Part shown: one piece after another, positions 51,233 to 59,488 of the stretch | Position numbering within the stretch: the stretch's first letter is position 1 | How the letters are laid out: every line of letters starts with the position of its first letter | Source: Cellulomonas wangleii | Lineage (GTDB): Bacteria; Actinomycetota; Actinomycetes; Actinomycetales; Cellulomonadaceae | Direction of reading: 5' to 3' | Assembly (NCBI RefSeq): GCF_018388445.1 | Contig: NZ_CP074405.1 | Span: 3,100,001 to 3,164,000, forward strand | Length of the DNA stretch: 64,000 nt | The notes under the pieces: generated by a model | What the model was told of the DNA's origin: nothing | Databases searched by the model: none | What the model saw: only the letters and a program-made list of their open reading frames with translations | Position numbers and translations under genes: made by a program

Positions 51233-51436
51233 ATGACCGTCACCACTGCCGACGCCCCCACCGCCCAGCTCACCCGCCAGGACCGCTGCGACCGCTGCGG
51301 TGCCCAGGCCTACGTCCGTGCCACCCTCCCCGGCGGGTCGGACCTGCTCTTCTGCGGTCACCACTTCCGCGCGCACGAGGCCGCGCTGGCCGGCGCCGGC
51401 GCGGACGTCCTGGACGAGCGCCACCTCATCGACTGA
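51233..51436 (+). CDS. Small zinc-ribbon-like protein (DUF7455-like)
   Basis: The 67-residue protein reads RQDRCDRCGAQAYVRATLPG, then DLLFCGHHFRAHEAAL. The CxxC plus CGHH arrangement can bind one zinc ion. This compact pattern is widespread in actinobacteria as a DUF7455-type protein of unknown function. An AGGAGA site (51221-51226) precedes the ATG at 51233. A compound hairpin follows. Confidence 0.85.
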   Translation: MTVTTADAPTAQLTRQDRCDRCGAQAYVRATLPGGSDLLFCGHHFRAHEAALAGAGADVLDERHLID

Positions 51437-51450
51437 GCGCACGGCCCGTG

Positions 51451-51492
51451 ACGACGGGACGCCCTCGGACACCGTCCGGGGCGTCCCGTCGT
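51451..51492 (+). terminator. Compound hairpin after the DUF7455-like gene
   Basis: ACGACGGGACGCCC (51451-51464) and GGGCGTCCCGTCGT (51479-51492) form a perfect 14-bp stem. The loop itself contains CGGAC-ACC-GTCCG, giving a two-tier structure. Confidence 0.7.
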
Positions 51493-51528
51493 TCATGTCC
51501 CCCGTCGGCGTGGTGCCCGACGACGACG

Positions 51529-51588
51529 CACCATTCGACGACGCACCACTCGACGACGACCCACCGTTCGACGACGACGCAGGCGCGC
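51529..51588 (+). repeat. GACGAC-rich degenerate repeats upstream of the helicase gene
   Basis: Units such as CGACGACGCACCATT, CGACGACGCACCACT and CGACGACGACCCACCGTT recur in the 409-bp gap 51437-51845. The helicase frame is open across them (reading DDDAPFDDAPLDDDPPFDDD), but the real start is probably downstream. I see no separate gene here. Confidence 0.5.
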
Positions 51589-51845
51589 CCCCGACGCGGA
51601 GGCCGGACGCCACCGCACCGGGGCGGTCCCGCCGTCGCAGGGTCATGACCGCGGGAGCGGTCCTCGTGCGCGGTGCGCTTCTCGTCGTCGAACGTGATCT
51701 GCAGGGGGACGGTCACGCGGTCGTCGTGCCGACGCCGGTGGACCGGCCACGAGGGCATTCCGACGGACGGCTCCGCGACCGCGTGACGCGGCCCACCGCG
51801 CCCGCGCGTGCGCGGGCCACCGCACGGCACGTACGGTCGTGCCTC

Positions 51846-53765
51846 GTGCGTGACGGACGGGACGGGGGCGGCGCGGACCGCGTGCTCGCCGGCCTCGACG
51901 AGCGGCAGACCGCCGCCGTCGTCGCACCGCCCGGCCCCGTGCGGATCATGGCGGGCGCCGGGACGGGCAAGACACGCACGATCACGCACCGCATCGCGTA
52001 CCAGCACCTCACCGGGGACGTCCCCGCGCACGTCGTGCTGGCGGTGACGCACTCGAGCAAGGCCGCGGGCGAGATGCGCGACCGCCTGGCGCGGCTCGGC
52101 GTGGGCGGTGTGCAGGCGCGCACGTTCCACGCCGCGGCGCTGCGGCAGCTGCGGTACTTCTGGCGCGCGACGGGCCTGCCGGGCGACGGCCCGGTGCTCA
52201 TCGACGCGGACGGGCCGGGCGCGCAGTACCGCTACCTGCGTGGTGCGCTCGGTGCGGTGCTGCGGACGCCCGCGCGGGACGTCGACGCGTCGATGGTCAC
52301 CGACCTCTCGACCGAGCTGACGTGGGCCGCCGCACGCGACCTGACCCCCGAGGAGTACGAGGTGCAGGCCGAGGCCGCGGGGCGCAGGCCCGGCATGCGG
52401 CTGTCGACGGTCGCGGGCGCCATGCGCCGCTACGCCACCGCCAAGCGCGCGGCCGGCGTGCTGGACTTCGCGGACCTGCTGGCCACGTGCGCGCGGCTGC
52501 TCGAGGACGACGACGAGGTCGTCGCCACCGTGCGACGGCAGTACGCCGCGTTCGTCGTGGACGAGTACCAGGACACCGACCCGGCGCAGCAGCGGCTGCT
52601 CGACGCGTGGCTCGGCACGCGCGACACGCTCGCCGTGGTGGGCGACGCCCGGCAGGCGGTCTACGCGTTCAAGGGCGCCGACACCTCGCTGCTGCGCGAC
52701 TTCACCGTGCGGTTCCCGCACGCGGTGACCGTCGACCTCGTGCAGGACTACCGCTCGACCACGCAGGTGGTCGACGTCGCGAACCGGCTCATGGCCGGGC
52801 GACCGGAGGCAGCGGGCCCGGTGCTCGTCGGCGTGCTCGGCGACGGGCCGACGGCGCAGGTGGTGCGGGCGGACGACGAGGACGACGAGGACGCACGGAT
52901 CGTCGCGACGGTGCGCGGGTGGCTGGACGCGGGCGTGCCGGCCGAGGAGATCGCGGTGCTGCACCGGTTCAACGCGCAGGCCGTCGCGCTGACCGCGGCA
53001 CTGCGCGACGCAGGGATCGCGGTCGTCGCCGCGGACGGGCAGGCGTACTTCGACCGCCGCGAGGTCGCGCACGTGCTCGCGCTGCTGCGCGAGCACGTCG
53101 CGCGCGCGCCGGACGCGGACGCGGCCGAGGTGCTGGACCAGGTGCTCGCGCGCGTCGGCCACGACCCCGACGCCCCGCCCGACGGCACGGGCGCCGCCCG
53201 CGAGCGCTGGGACGCCCTCGAGGCGCTGCGGTCGCTGGTCGCGTCCCTGCCACCGGCCGGCACCGTGCGGGCCCTGTCCGCCGACCTCGACCGCCGCGCC
53301 GCCGAGGACCACGCGCCACCCGGCCGCGGCGCCGTCACCGTCAGCACCATCCACAAGGCCAAGGGGCTGGAGTGGGAGGCGTGCGTGGTCGCGCGCGCCA
53401 CCGAGGGCTCGCTGCCGTCGGTGTACGCGACGACCTCCGCGGAGATCGCCGAGGAGAGGCGCCTCGCGTACGTCGCGGTGACACGTGCCCGGCGGCACGT
53501 CGTCGCCACGTGGGCGGCAGCGCGGCGCGGCGGGCGGGCGAACACGCCGTCGCCGTACCTCGGCGCGTTCACGGCGCCGCGGGCGGGACGCGGCCCGGAC
53601 GTGCCGACGCCGCGCCCGACGTCCGCGCTGAGCGTCGGGCAGCGGGTCACGCACGACACGCACGGGCTGGGACGCGTGGTCGACGTGCGCGACGGCAGGG
53701 TGACGATCGACTTCGGGTCCGGCGGACGGCGGACGGTGGCGTCGGGGCGCATCGTCACGCTGTGA
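51846..53765 (+). CDS. UvrD/PcrA-like superfamily 1 DNA helicase
   Basis: The 639-residue helicase has Walker A IMAGAGTGKTRTITHRIA, motif II FVVDEYQDTDPAQQRLLDAW, motif III VVGDARQAVYAFKGAD, motif IV LVQDYRSTTQVV, motif V VTVSTIHKAKGLEWEACVV and motif VI RRLAYVAVTRARRHVVATW. The C terminus (SVGQRVTHDTHGLGRVVDVR) is the Tudor-like tail that lets PcrA contact RNA polymerase. It unwinds DNA 3' to 5' in repair. It is shorter than a full UvrD, with reduced 1B/2B insertions. GTG 51846 lies eight bases after TACGGT, suggesting a leaderless message. Confidence 0.9.
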   Translation: MRDGRDGGGADRVLAGLDERQTAAVVAPPGPVRIMAGAGTGKTRTITHRIAYQHLTGDVPAHVVLAVTHSSKAAGEMRDRLARLGVGGVQARTFHAAALRQLRYFWRATGLPGDGPVLIDADGPGAQYRYLRGALGAVLRTPARDVDASMVTDLSTELTWAAARDLTPEEYEVQAEAAGRRPGMRLSTVAGAMRRYATAKRAAGVLDFADLLATCARLLEDDDEVVATVRRQYAAFVVDEYQDTDPAQQRLLDAWLGTRDTLAVVGDARQAVYAFKGADTSLLRDFTVRFPHAVTVDLVQDYRSTTQVVDVANRLMAGRPEAAGPVLVGVLGDGPTAQVVRADDEDDEDARIVATVRGWLDAGVPAEEIAVLHRFNAQAVALTAALRDAGIAVVAADGQAYFDRREVAHVLALLREHVARAPDADAAEVLDQVLARVGHDPDAPPDGTGAARERWDALEALRSLVASLPPAGTVRALSADLDRRAAEDHAPPGRGAVTVSTIHKAKGLEWEACVVARATEGSLPSVYATTSAEIAEERRLAYVAVTRARRHVVATWAAARRGGRANTPSPYLGAFTAPRAGRGPDVPTPRPTSALSVGQRVTHDTHGLGRVVDVRDGRVTIDFGSGGRRTVASGRIVTL

Positions 53766-53779
53766 CGGGCGCCCGGCGC

Positions 53780-54745
53780 TCAGCCGCCGGTGAGCAGCGT
53801 CGCCGTGCAGGTCGTGAGCGTGCGCCCGTCGAACAGCACCTCGACGTCGACGGGTGCAGCGCCCTCGAGCGGGAACGTCGTCATCGGGCCGTCGCCGGAC
53901 CACGCCGCGTTCTCGACCGTGGCGCCGTCGGACGTCGTCGTGCGCACGAGCAGGGAACCGGGCTCGTGGGGGCCCGTCGGGCGCCACGCGACCTCGAGGG
54001 CGAGCCTCGTGGTCTCGGCGCGGCGCGCGTCGCCCTGCCACGGCCACAGGCGCTGCGCCTGCCGCCACTCGATCTCGCGGACGAGCGTCACGCGATCGAC
54101 CCGGAGCGGGGCGTCGGCGTCCTGCGTCTCGAGCCGGCAGGACGCGGACGAGTCGCGCGTCACGCCGCCCGCGTCACCGAGCCGGACCCCGAGGACGAGT
54201 CCGACGACGATGACGACCCACGCGGCGGCGGTGACGGCACGGCCGCGGCCGTCGGACCTCGGGGGCCGCAGGACGACCGCGGTGCCGACGAGGCTGTCGG
54301 CGAAGGTGCGCCCCTCGGGGTGCCACAGCGGGCGCAGGTAGCCGATGAGCAGGATCGCGTCGAGCAGGTGGGCCCAGCACCGCACCACCGACCGCAGGAC
54401 GCCCGGCTGGCCGCCGACCGGGCCGTCGGCGGGCGCGCGCACGACCTGGAGCCGGACGACGCGGCGCCCGGGCGTCTGGCCCGTCAGGCCCTGCAGCACG
54501 AGCATCAGCACCACGGCCGTCACGACCACGGCCGACGAGGTCCACGGCAGGAGGTCGGCGTCCGTGCCGGTGTCGAAGGTCGGCTGCAACGACGGGGCCG
54601 CGATCCGGTCACCGCCCACGAGCCACGCGACCGCCCCGAGGACCGCGCCGTCGAGGAGCGCGGCGATCACGCGCCGGCCCCAGCTCGCGACCTCCGGGAC
54701 GCGGGGCGTGACGCGGGTCGACGGGTCGACGTCGGTGACGGTCAC
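53780..54745 (-). CDS. RDD-domain membrane protein, third gene of a three-gene operon
   Basis: The 321-residue protein has an RDD domain (VASWGRRVIAALLDGAVLGA, then GLTGQTPGRRVVRLQVV and WHPEGRTFADSLVGT), with about four membrane helices to residue 185. The C-terminal 130 residues after a further helix are predicted extracytoplasmic, with two cysteines (SCRLETQD and LTTCTATLL) that may pair. RDD proteins have unknown or ion-exchange roles. GTG 54745 overlaps the stop of the preceding gene (54742-54745). Confidence 0.75.
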   Translation of the reverse strand: MTVTDVDPSTRVTPRVPEVASWGRRVIAALLDGAVLGAVAWLVGGDRIAAPSLQPTFDTGTDADLLPWTSSAVVVTAVVLMLVLQGLTGQTPGRRVVRLQVVRAPADGPVGGQPGVLRSVVRCWAHLLDAILLIGYLRPLWHPEGRTFADSLVGTAVVLRPPRSDGRGRAVTAAAWVVIVVGLVLGVRLGDAGGVTRDSSASCRLETQDADAPLRVDRVTLVREIEWRQAQRLWPWQGDARRAETTRLALEVAWRPTGPHEPGSLLVRTTTSDGATVENAAWSGDGPMTTFPLEGAAPVDVEVLFDGRTLTTCTATLLTGG

Positions 54746-55293
54746 CGGCGCATCGTGGCAGGTGACGGCTGCGGGCACCAGGGCCGGACGGCGAGCGGGA
54801 CGTCCTGCTCGCCGACGAGGTCGCGGGGCGACGGGCCGGGGACGGCCCGCCGCACGACGAGCACCACCACGGCGCAGGCCAGCACGGTCCACACGTCGGT
54901 CGCGTCGGGCTGGACCACGACCCGGACGGGCGCAGCCACCCCGCCGACGAGCGCGTCGACGGGGAACCGCAGCGCCCCGACCACGTCGACGTACACGTCC
55001 CGCGCCGCTGCCGAGAGCTTGACCGCGGCGAACACCAGTGCCGTGAGCGCGGCCGCGACCTGGGCCGCCGCGACGGTCGGCGCGCGCCGCGTCACGACGT
55101 CACGCGCTGCCAGCAGCAGGAACGGGAAGAACGCGAGGCCGGCGACGTCCGAGAGCTTGCCCGTCACCCAGCCGGGAGCGGCCGCCTTCAGCACGTGGTC
55201 GTTGAGCAGCAGCACCGCGAGCGCCACGAGCGGCACGGGGTGCAGCACGAGCTCCCCCGGAACGCGGCGCCCGGCGGTGGTCGGACGACTCAC
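54742..55293 (-). CDS. Uncharacterised polytopic membrane protein, middle gene
   Basis: The 183-residue protein has four or five hydrophobic segments. It contains a conserved-looking motif, LLNDHVLKAAAPGWVTGKLS followed by DVAGLAFFPFLLLAARDVV. Similar N-D-x-L-K plus TGKLSD-x-AGL-x-FFP patterns occur in scattered bacterial membrane proteins of unknown role. The C-terminal 35 residues are soluble. Both ends overlap the neighbouring genes by 4 bp, so the three proteins are made together. Confidence 0.6.
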   Translation of the reverse strand: MSRPTTAGRRVPGELVLHPVPLVALAVLLLNDHVLKAAAPGWVTGKLSDVAGLAFFPFLLLAARDVVTRRAPTVAAAQVAAALTALVFAAVKLSAAARDVYVDVVGALRFPVDALVGGVAAPVRVVVQPDATDVWTVLACAVVVLVVRRAVPGPSPRDLVGEQDVPLAVRPWCPQPSPATMRR

Positions 55294-55871
55294 GGGGTGG
55301 CCGCGGGCGCGTCGGGCGCGTCGAGCGAGAGCCGGTCGAGCGTCGCGCTGCTCAGGTCACCGAGGTGCAACGACACGGGCGACGTCAGGTCGACGGGCAG
55401 CAGGAAGGTCACGCCCGCGTACCCCTCGACGGGCCGGGCACCCTCCGAGCGGGGCGGCACCCAGCCGCGCGCGGTCACCTCGGCCGGGAGCCACGTGCGG
55501 CCACGCCCGTCGCTCACCGTGAGGGTGCGCAGCACGTCGTCGGGGACGGGCTCGGTGCCCACCCCGCCGATCCGGAGGTCGACGTGCACGGGGACGTCGA
55601 CGTCGTCGGCCGTGAGGCAGCCCGGTGCGCGCACCCCGACGTCGACCACGTCGTACCCGCCGCCCACGAACGCCGCGGGCGTCGCCGTGCGGTCCGTCCA
55701 CGAGTCGTGCTCCTGGGGGCCGTAGAACTCCCCGACCTCACCGGCGGACGGCGGGTCCGGGCAGTCCTGCACCGGTGGCGAGGTCGCGACGGCCGCACCT
55801 GCCCCCACCAGCAGGACGACGGCGACGGCCGCAGCGCGCAGCCGCGGTGGCCGCGGTGAGGTCGTCGCCAT
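55290..55871 (-). CDS. Uncharacterised secreted or membrane-anchored protein, first gene
   Basis: The 193-residue protein starts with a basic Pro-rich stretch and one hydrophobic segment (AAAVAVVLLVGAGAAVA), either a signal peptide or an anchor. The exported part is beta-rich with two cysteines (VQDCPDPP and APGCLTADD) and the segment DLRIGGVGTEPVPDDVLRTL. Nothing identifies a family. ATG 55871 begins the three-gene operon. The 211 bp to the divergent PAQR gene include a TTGACA (55932-55937) and two TGTGACG direct repeats. Confidence 0.55.
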   Translation of the reverse strand: MATTSPRPPRLRAAAVAVVLLVGAGAAVATSPPVQDCPDPPSAGEVGEFYGPQEHDSWTDRTATPAAFVGGGYDVVDVGVRAPGCLTADDVDVPVHVDLRIGGVGTEPVPDDVLRTLTVSDGRGRTWLPAEVTARGWVPPRSEGARPVEGYAGVTFLLPVDLTSPVSLHLGDLSSATLDRLSLDAPDAPAATP

Positions 55872-56082
55872 GTCGGCACCGTAGGGCCCCGCCCGCCGCG
55901 GCGTGGGCGTCGATGCCGATCCGTCACCCGCTTGACACGTCCGGCGTGCGTCGTCGCGCTGTGACGTCGCACTGTGACGAACCGCCCACCCCGGCGCGAG
56001 ACCTGTGCACCCGCTGCGCCCGTGCCGCGCGGGTAGGCTCCCGGACGGGCCGGACCGATGGCTCACCAGGAGGAACGCAACG

Positions 56083-56802
56083 GTGGAGACCACGTCCGCA
56101 CGCACCACGCCGACGCCGGGGACGACCCCACCACCGCGGCTCAGCCGCGACGGCAGCGTGCACGTCACCGACGAGCGGGTCAACACCGTCACGCACCTCG
56201 CGGCGAGCTGCTTCGCGCTGGTCGGGGGCGCCGTGCTCGTCGCCCAGGCGGTCACCGGGGGCGACCTGTGGAAGATCGTCGGGCTCAGCGTCTACGCCGC
56301 GTCCGTGCTGCTGCTGTTCGTCGCCAGCACGTTGCACCACGGCATCGACCGGGGGCCGCGCGTCAACGGCGTGCTGCGGACGCTCGACTACGCGTCGGTG
56401 TTCGTGCTGATCGCCGGGTCGGTGACGCCGCTGGTGCTGGTGCTGTTCCGCAACGCCTACGGCTGGGCCGTGCTGGGAGCGGTCTGGGCGGTCGCCGCGG
56501 TCGGCATCGCGCTGCGGTCGGCGCTGCGCGAGCTGCCCAAGTACGTGACGAACACGCTGTACATCGCGATGGGCTGGATGCCGGTGGTGCTCGTCGGCGC
56601 CGGTGTCGACCTGCCCGTGGGGGCGTACGTGCTGATGGCCGCCGGTGGGCTGGTCTACAGCGTGGGGTTCGTCGTGTTCGTGGTCGAGCGACCCAACCCC
56701 TTGCCCGGCGTGCTCGGCTTCCACGAGATCTGGCACGTGCTGGTGGTGCTCGCCTCCGTGCTGCACTACCTGCTGATGTACCGGTACGTGCTCCCCGCCT
56801 AG
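56083..56802 (+). CDS. PAQR / hemolysin III family membrane protein
   Basis: The 239-residue protein has seven predicted helices and the family's metal-site motifs: ASTLHHGIDRG after helix 2, RTLDYASVFVLIAGSVTP, and GFHEIWHVLVVLASVLHYLL near the end. The conserved Ser, Asp and three His of the PAQR zinc site are all present. The family is proposed to have ceramidase-like or membrane-homeostasis roles. GTG 56083 has AGGAGG (56068-56073) nine bases upstream. Confidence 0.92.
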   Translation: METTSARTTPTPGTTPPPRLSRDGSVHVTDERVNTVTHLAASCFALVGGAVLVAQAVTGGDLWKIVGLSVYAASVLLLFVASTLHHGIDRGPRVNGVLRTLDYASVFVLIAGSVTPLVLVLFRNAYGWAVLGAVWAVAAVGIALRSALRELPKYVTNTLYIAMGWMPVVLVGAGVDLPVGAYVLMAAGGLVYSVGFVVFVVERPNPLPGVLGFHEIWHVLVVLASVLHYLLMYRYVLPA

Positions 56803-56864
56803 CGCCTCCGCCGGCATCGGCGCGGTTCAGGTCGTCGCCCCACCTCATGCCGCAGGATGGGCCC

Positions 56865-57341
56865 GTGACCGAGCTCCCCACCTTCACCGTCGCCGACCTC
56901 GAGGCCGAGCCGGTGCTCGACCTGCCGGCGTTCACGCAGGACGACGCCGTGGACCTCGGTCTGCTGGCCGTCGCCGTGGTCCGCGAGCGCGGCGCGAACC
57001 TCGCGGTGCGCGTCGAGCTGCACGGCGAGACGGTCTTCCTGGCCATGACCGGCTCGACGGGCGCGGGCAACCTGCCCTGGCTCGAGGGCAAGGCGCGGGT
57101 CGTGCACCGCCTCGGTGAGGCGTCGCTGCTGGTCCGTCGGCGCCACGAGGCCGCGGGCACGCCCTTCGACCAGCGCACCGACGTCGACCACGTCCGCTTC
57201 AAGGCGCACGGCGGGTCGGTGCCCCTGCGCGTCGCCGGCGAGGTCGTGGGCACCCTGACGACGTCGGGCGAGCCGGACGTCGTCGACCACGCGGTGGCGG
57301 CGGAGACGGTCCGGCGGTTCCTGGCGGCGCGCACCGCCTGA
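56865..57341 (+). CDS. Heme-degrading-domain / UPF0303-like protein
   Basis: The 158-residue protein has the GlcG/HbpS-like fold pattern of UPF0303: FTQDDAVDLGLLAVAVVRER, NLAVRVELHGETVFLAMTGS, NLPWLEGKARVVHRLGEASL and GTLTTSGEPDVVDHAVA. The family includes heme-binding or -degrading members, but the heme ligand is not obvious here. GTG 56865 has an AGGATGGG stretch upstream. ATG 56847 lacks one. The stop codon lies inside a 16-bp tandem repeat. Confidence 0.75.
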   Translation: MTELPTFTVADLEAEPVLDLPAFTQDDAVDLGLLAVAVVRERGANLAVRVELHGETVFLAMTGSTGAGNLPWLEGKARVVHRLGEASLLVRRRHEAAGTPFDQRTDVDHVRFKAHGGSVPLRVAGEVVGTLTTSGEPDVVDHAVAAETVRRFLAARTA

Positions 57342-57398
57342 CGCACCCACCGTCTGACGCACCCACCGCCTGACGCGCCCGCCGCCTGACGCACCCGC
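57335..57398. repeat. Four 16-bp tandem repeats beginning at a stop codon
   Basis: Four adjoining units (57335-57350, 57351-57366, 57367-57382, 57383-57398) share CGYCTGACGCRCCCRC. The first copy contains the TGA stop (57339-57341) of the UPF0303-like gene, and every copy repeats that stop context. Because 16 is not a multiple of 3 and the stop is in copy one, changes in copy number would not alter the protein. Confidence 0.9.
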
Positions 57399-57477
57399 CC
57401 CGGGACGCCCGCGGCCGGGTGCGCCCCCAGGGCGTCGGACGTAGCGTCGAAGGGTTCGTCGACGTCAGGGGGGCGCC

Positions 57478-59385
57478 GTGTTCGACAACCTGCTCAGCCC
57501 CGGCCGCATCGGCCGGCTCGAGACCCGCAACCGGATCGTCATGCCACCGATGCACATCGGCTTCGGCCGCCGCGTCGAGGAGCAGGAGGTCGCGTACTTC
57601 GCGGCCCGCGCCGCGGGTGGCGTCGGCCTGATCATCACCGGGACCATGACGACGACGTCACGGTTCGAGGACAACGAGGGCTGGCCCAAGGTCGAGGACG
57701 ACTCGGTCGTCCCCGACCTGGCGCGGCTCGCGGACGCCGTCCACGCCGAGGGCGGTCTGCTGGCCGGGCAGCTCACGCCGGGGTCCGGCCGCGTGGGCCC
57801 GGCCGAGCCGGGCGGCGACGTCCCGGTGTCGGCGTCGGCGACGCCGTGGCTGTCCGACCCCACGCGCCTCTGCCGTGAGCTGACCACCGCCGAGGTCGAG
57901 CAGCTCGTGGCGGACTACGGCCCGGCCGTCGCGCGGCTGGCCGCCGCCGGGTTCGACGCGGTCGACATCCACTCCCACACCGGGTACCTGATCGACCAGT
58001 TCATGAGCAGCCAGTGGAACCAGCGGACGGACCGCTACGGCGGCTCGCTGGAGAACCGGCTGCGCTTCCCGCTCGAGCTCATCGCCGCCGCCCGCGCCGC
58101 CGCGCCGGACCTGGCCATCACCTTCCGCCTCACGGTCGACCACCACATGCCCGGCGGCCGCAGCCTGGACGAGGCGCTGCAGATGGCGCCGGTCATCGCC
58201 GGTGCGGGCATCGACCTGCTCATGGTCGACGACGGCGCGTTCGAGACCGTCGACTGGATCTTCCCGCCGTACTACATGGGCGACGCCCCGCTGCTGCCGG
58301 GCGCCGCGGCCGTCCGCCGCGTGGTGGACGTGCCCGTCATGGCGACGGGCAACATGACCCCGGAGATCGGGGACCGCGCGGTGGGAGCCGGCGAGGTGGA
58401 CTTCATCGGCATGGGCCGTGCGCTCATCGCCGACCCCGACCTGCCGCGCAAGCTGGCGGCCGCCCGGCCCGACGCGGTCCGGCCCTGCATCCGCTGCAAC
58501 CAGCTCTGTGTCGGCAACATCCTCGTCGGGCAGCCGATCGGCTGCGCCGTCAACCCCGAGGTCGGCGTCGAGGCGCACCTGCCCGGCCCCGCGCCGCAGC
58601 AGAAGCACGTCGTCGTCGTCGGCGCCGGGCCGGCCGGGCTGGAGGTGGCCCGGGTCGCCGCGTCCCGCGGGCACCGTGTCGACGTCTACGACGAGAACGA
58701 CCACGCGGGCGGGGTGCTCTGGCCCGCCGCGACGCCGGACTTCAAGCGCGAGCTGCGGCGCATGGTCGACTGGTGGCAGGGGCAGCTCGCCGACCTGCCC
58801 GTCACCCTGCACCTGGGCCACCGCATCACGGCGGACTCCCCCGAGCTGCGCGACGCCGACCAGGTCGTCGTCGCCACGGGGTCGGTCCAGCTGGTGCCCG
58901 CGAGCATCCCCGGCACGGACCGGGACGACGTCGTCGACGTCCTGCGCTTCCACCAGGGCGCGCCCGTCGGGCACCGCGTCGTCATGGTGGGCGGCGGGCT
59001 CTCCGGCTCCGACGCGGCCCTCGAGCTCGCGCGCGAGGGGCACGACGTGACCGTCGTGGAGATGCTCGACGAGATCGCCCGGGACATGCTGCTGGTCAAC
59101 CGGATCACGCTGCTGCGGGACCTGGACGAGGCCGGGGTGCGGCTGGTGACCAGCACCCGGGTCAAGGAGATCACCGACGACGGCGTCCTGGTCGAGGGGC
59201 CCGACGGCCCGGCGACCCTGCCGGCGGACACGATCGTGCTCGCGCTCGGCAGCCGGCCGCGCACCGACCTGCTCACGGAGCTGACCGCCGCGGGCCTGCC
59301 CGTCGAGGCCGTCGGGGACTGCGTGCAGCCGGCCAAGGTGGGGGAAGCGGTCAACAACGGGTACGCGCTGGCGGCGCGCCTCTGA
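57478..59385 (+). CDS. Old yellow enzyme/2,4-dienoyl-CoA-reductase-like FMN-FeS-FAD oxidoreductase
   Basis: The 635-residue protein has an FMN TIM barrel at 1-370 with IHSHTGYLIDQFMSSQWNQR and TDRYGGSLENRLRFPLELI. A 4Fe-4S motif follows (C337, C340, C344, C356), then an FAD domain starting VVVVGAGPAGLEVARVAASR and an NAD-binding insert with VVMVGGGLSGSDAALELA. This is the layout of dienoyl-CoA reductase and trimethylamine dehydrogenase, passing electrons from NAD(P)H through FAD and Fe-S to FMN. The substrate is not readable. It starts at GTG 57478 with GGGGG just upstream. Confidence 0.9.
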   Translation: MFDNLLSPGRIGRLETRNRIVMPPMHIGFGRRVEEQEVAYFAARAAGGVGLIITGTMTTTSRFEDNEGWPKVEDDSVVPDLARLADAVHAEGGLLAGQLTPGSGRVGPAEPGGDVPVSASATPWLSDPTRLCRELTTAEVEQLVADYGPAVARLAAAGFDAVDIHSHTGYLIDQFMSSQWNQRTDRYGGSLENRLRFPLELIAAARAAAPDLAITFRLTVDHHMPGGRSLDEALQMAPVIAGAGIDLLMVDDGAFETVDWIFPPYYMGDAPLLPGAAAVRRVVDVPVMATGNMTPEIGDRAVGAGEVDFIGMGRALIADPDLPRKLAAARPDAVRPCIRCNQLCVGNILVGQPIGCAVNPEVGVEAHLPGPAPQQKHVVVVGAGPAGLEVARVAASRGHRVDVYDENDHAGGVLWPAATPDFKRELRRMVDWWQGQLADLPVTLHLGHRITADSPELRDADQVVVATGSVQLVPASIPGTDRDDVVDVLRFHQGAPVGHRVVMVGGGLSGSDAALELAREGHDVTVVEMLDEIARDMLLVNRITLLRDLDEAGVRLVTSTRVKEITDDGVLVEGPDGPATLPADTIVLALGSRPRTDLLTELTAAGLPVEAVGDCVQPAKVGEAVNNGYALAARL

Positions 59386-59423
59386 GGCGCTACGCGGGAA
59401 GGGCTCGCGCACGCATCGCGCTA

Positions 59424-59431
59424 AAGCGCTT
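59424..59431. promoter_or_regulatory. LacI-like operator core upstream of the ABC-2 ATPase gene
   Basis: CTAAAGCGCTTCAC contains the palindrome AAGCGCTT, which matches the CG-centred core of LacI-family operators. It lies about 60 bp before the ATPase start. No LacI gene is in the window. Confidence 0.4.
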
Positions 59432-59488
59432 CACCCGGGCGGTCGCTTCTGGCACGTTGTCACCACATCCCCGACCCGGCAGGACGTG

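Noticed and set aside
51495..51845. In-frame N-terminal extension of the helicase (DDDAPF-rich)
   Set aside because: It is low-complexity, follows a strong terminator hairpin, and homologous helicases begin near residue 1 of the GTG 51846 version. A TACGGT -10 also fits that start.
55932..55965. Promoter from the perfect TTGACA upstream of the PAQR gene
   Set aside because: No -10-like hexamer occurs at 16-18 bp spacing, so it may be a chance match.
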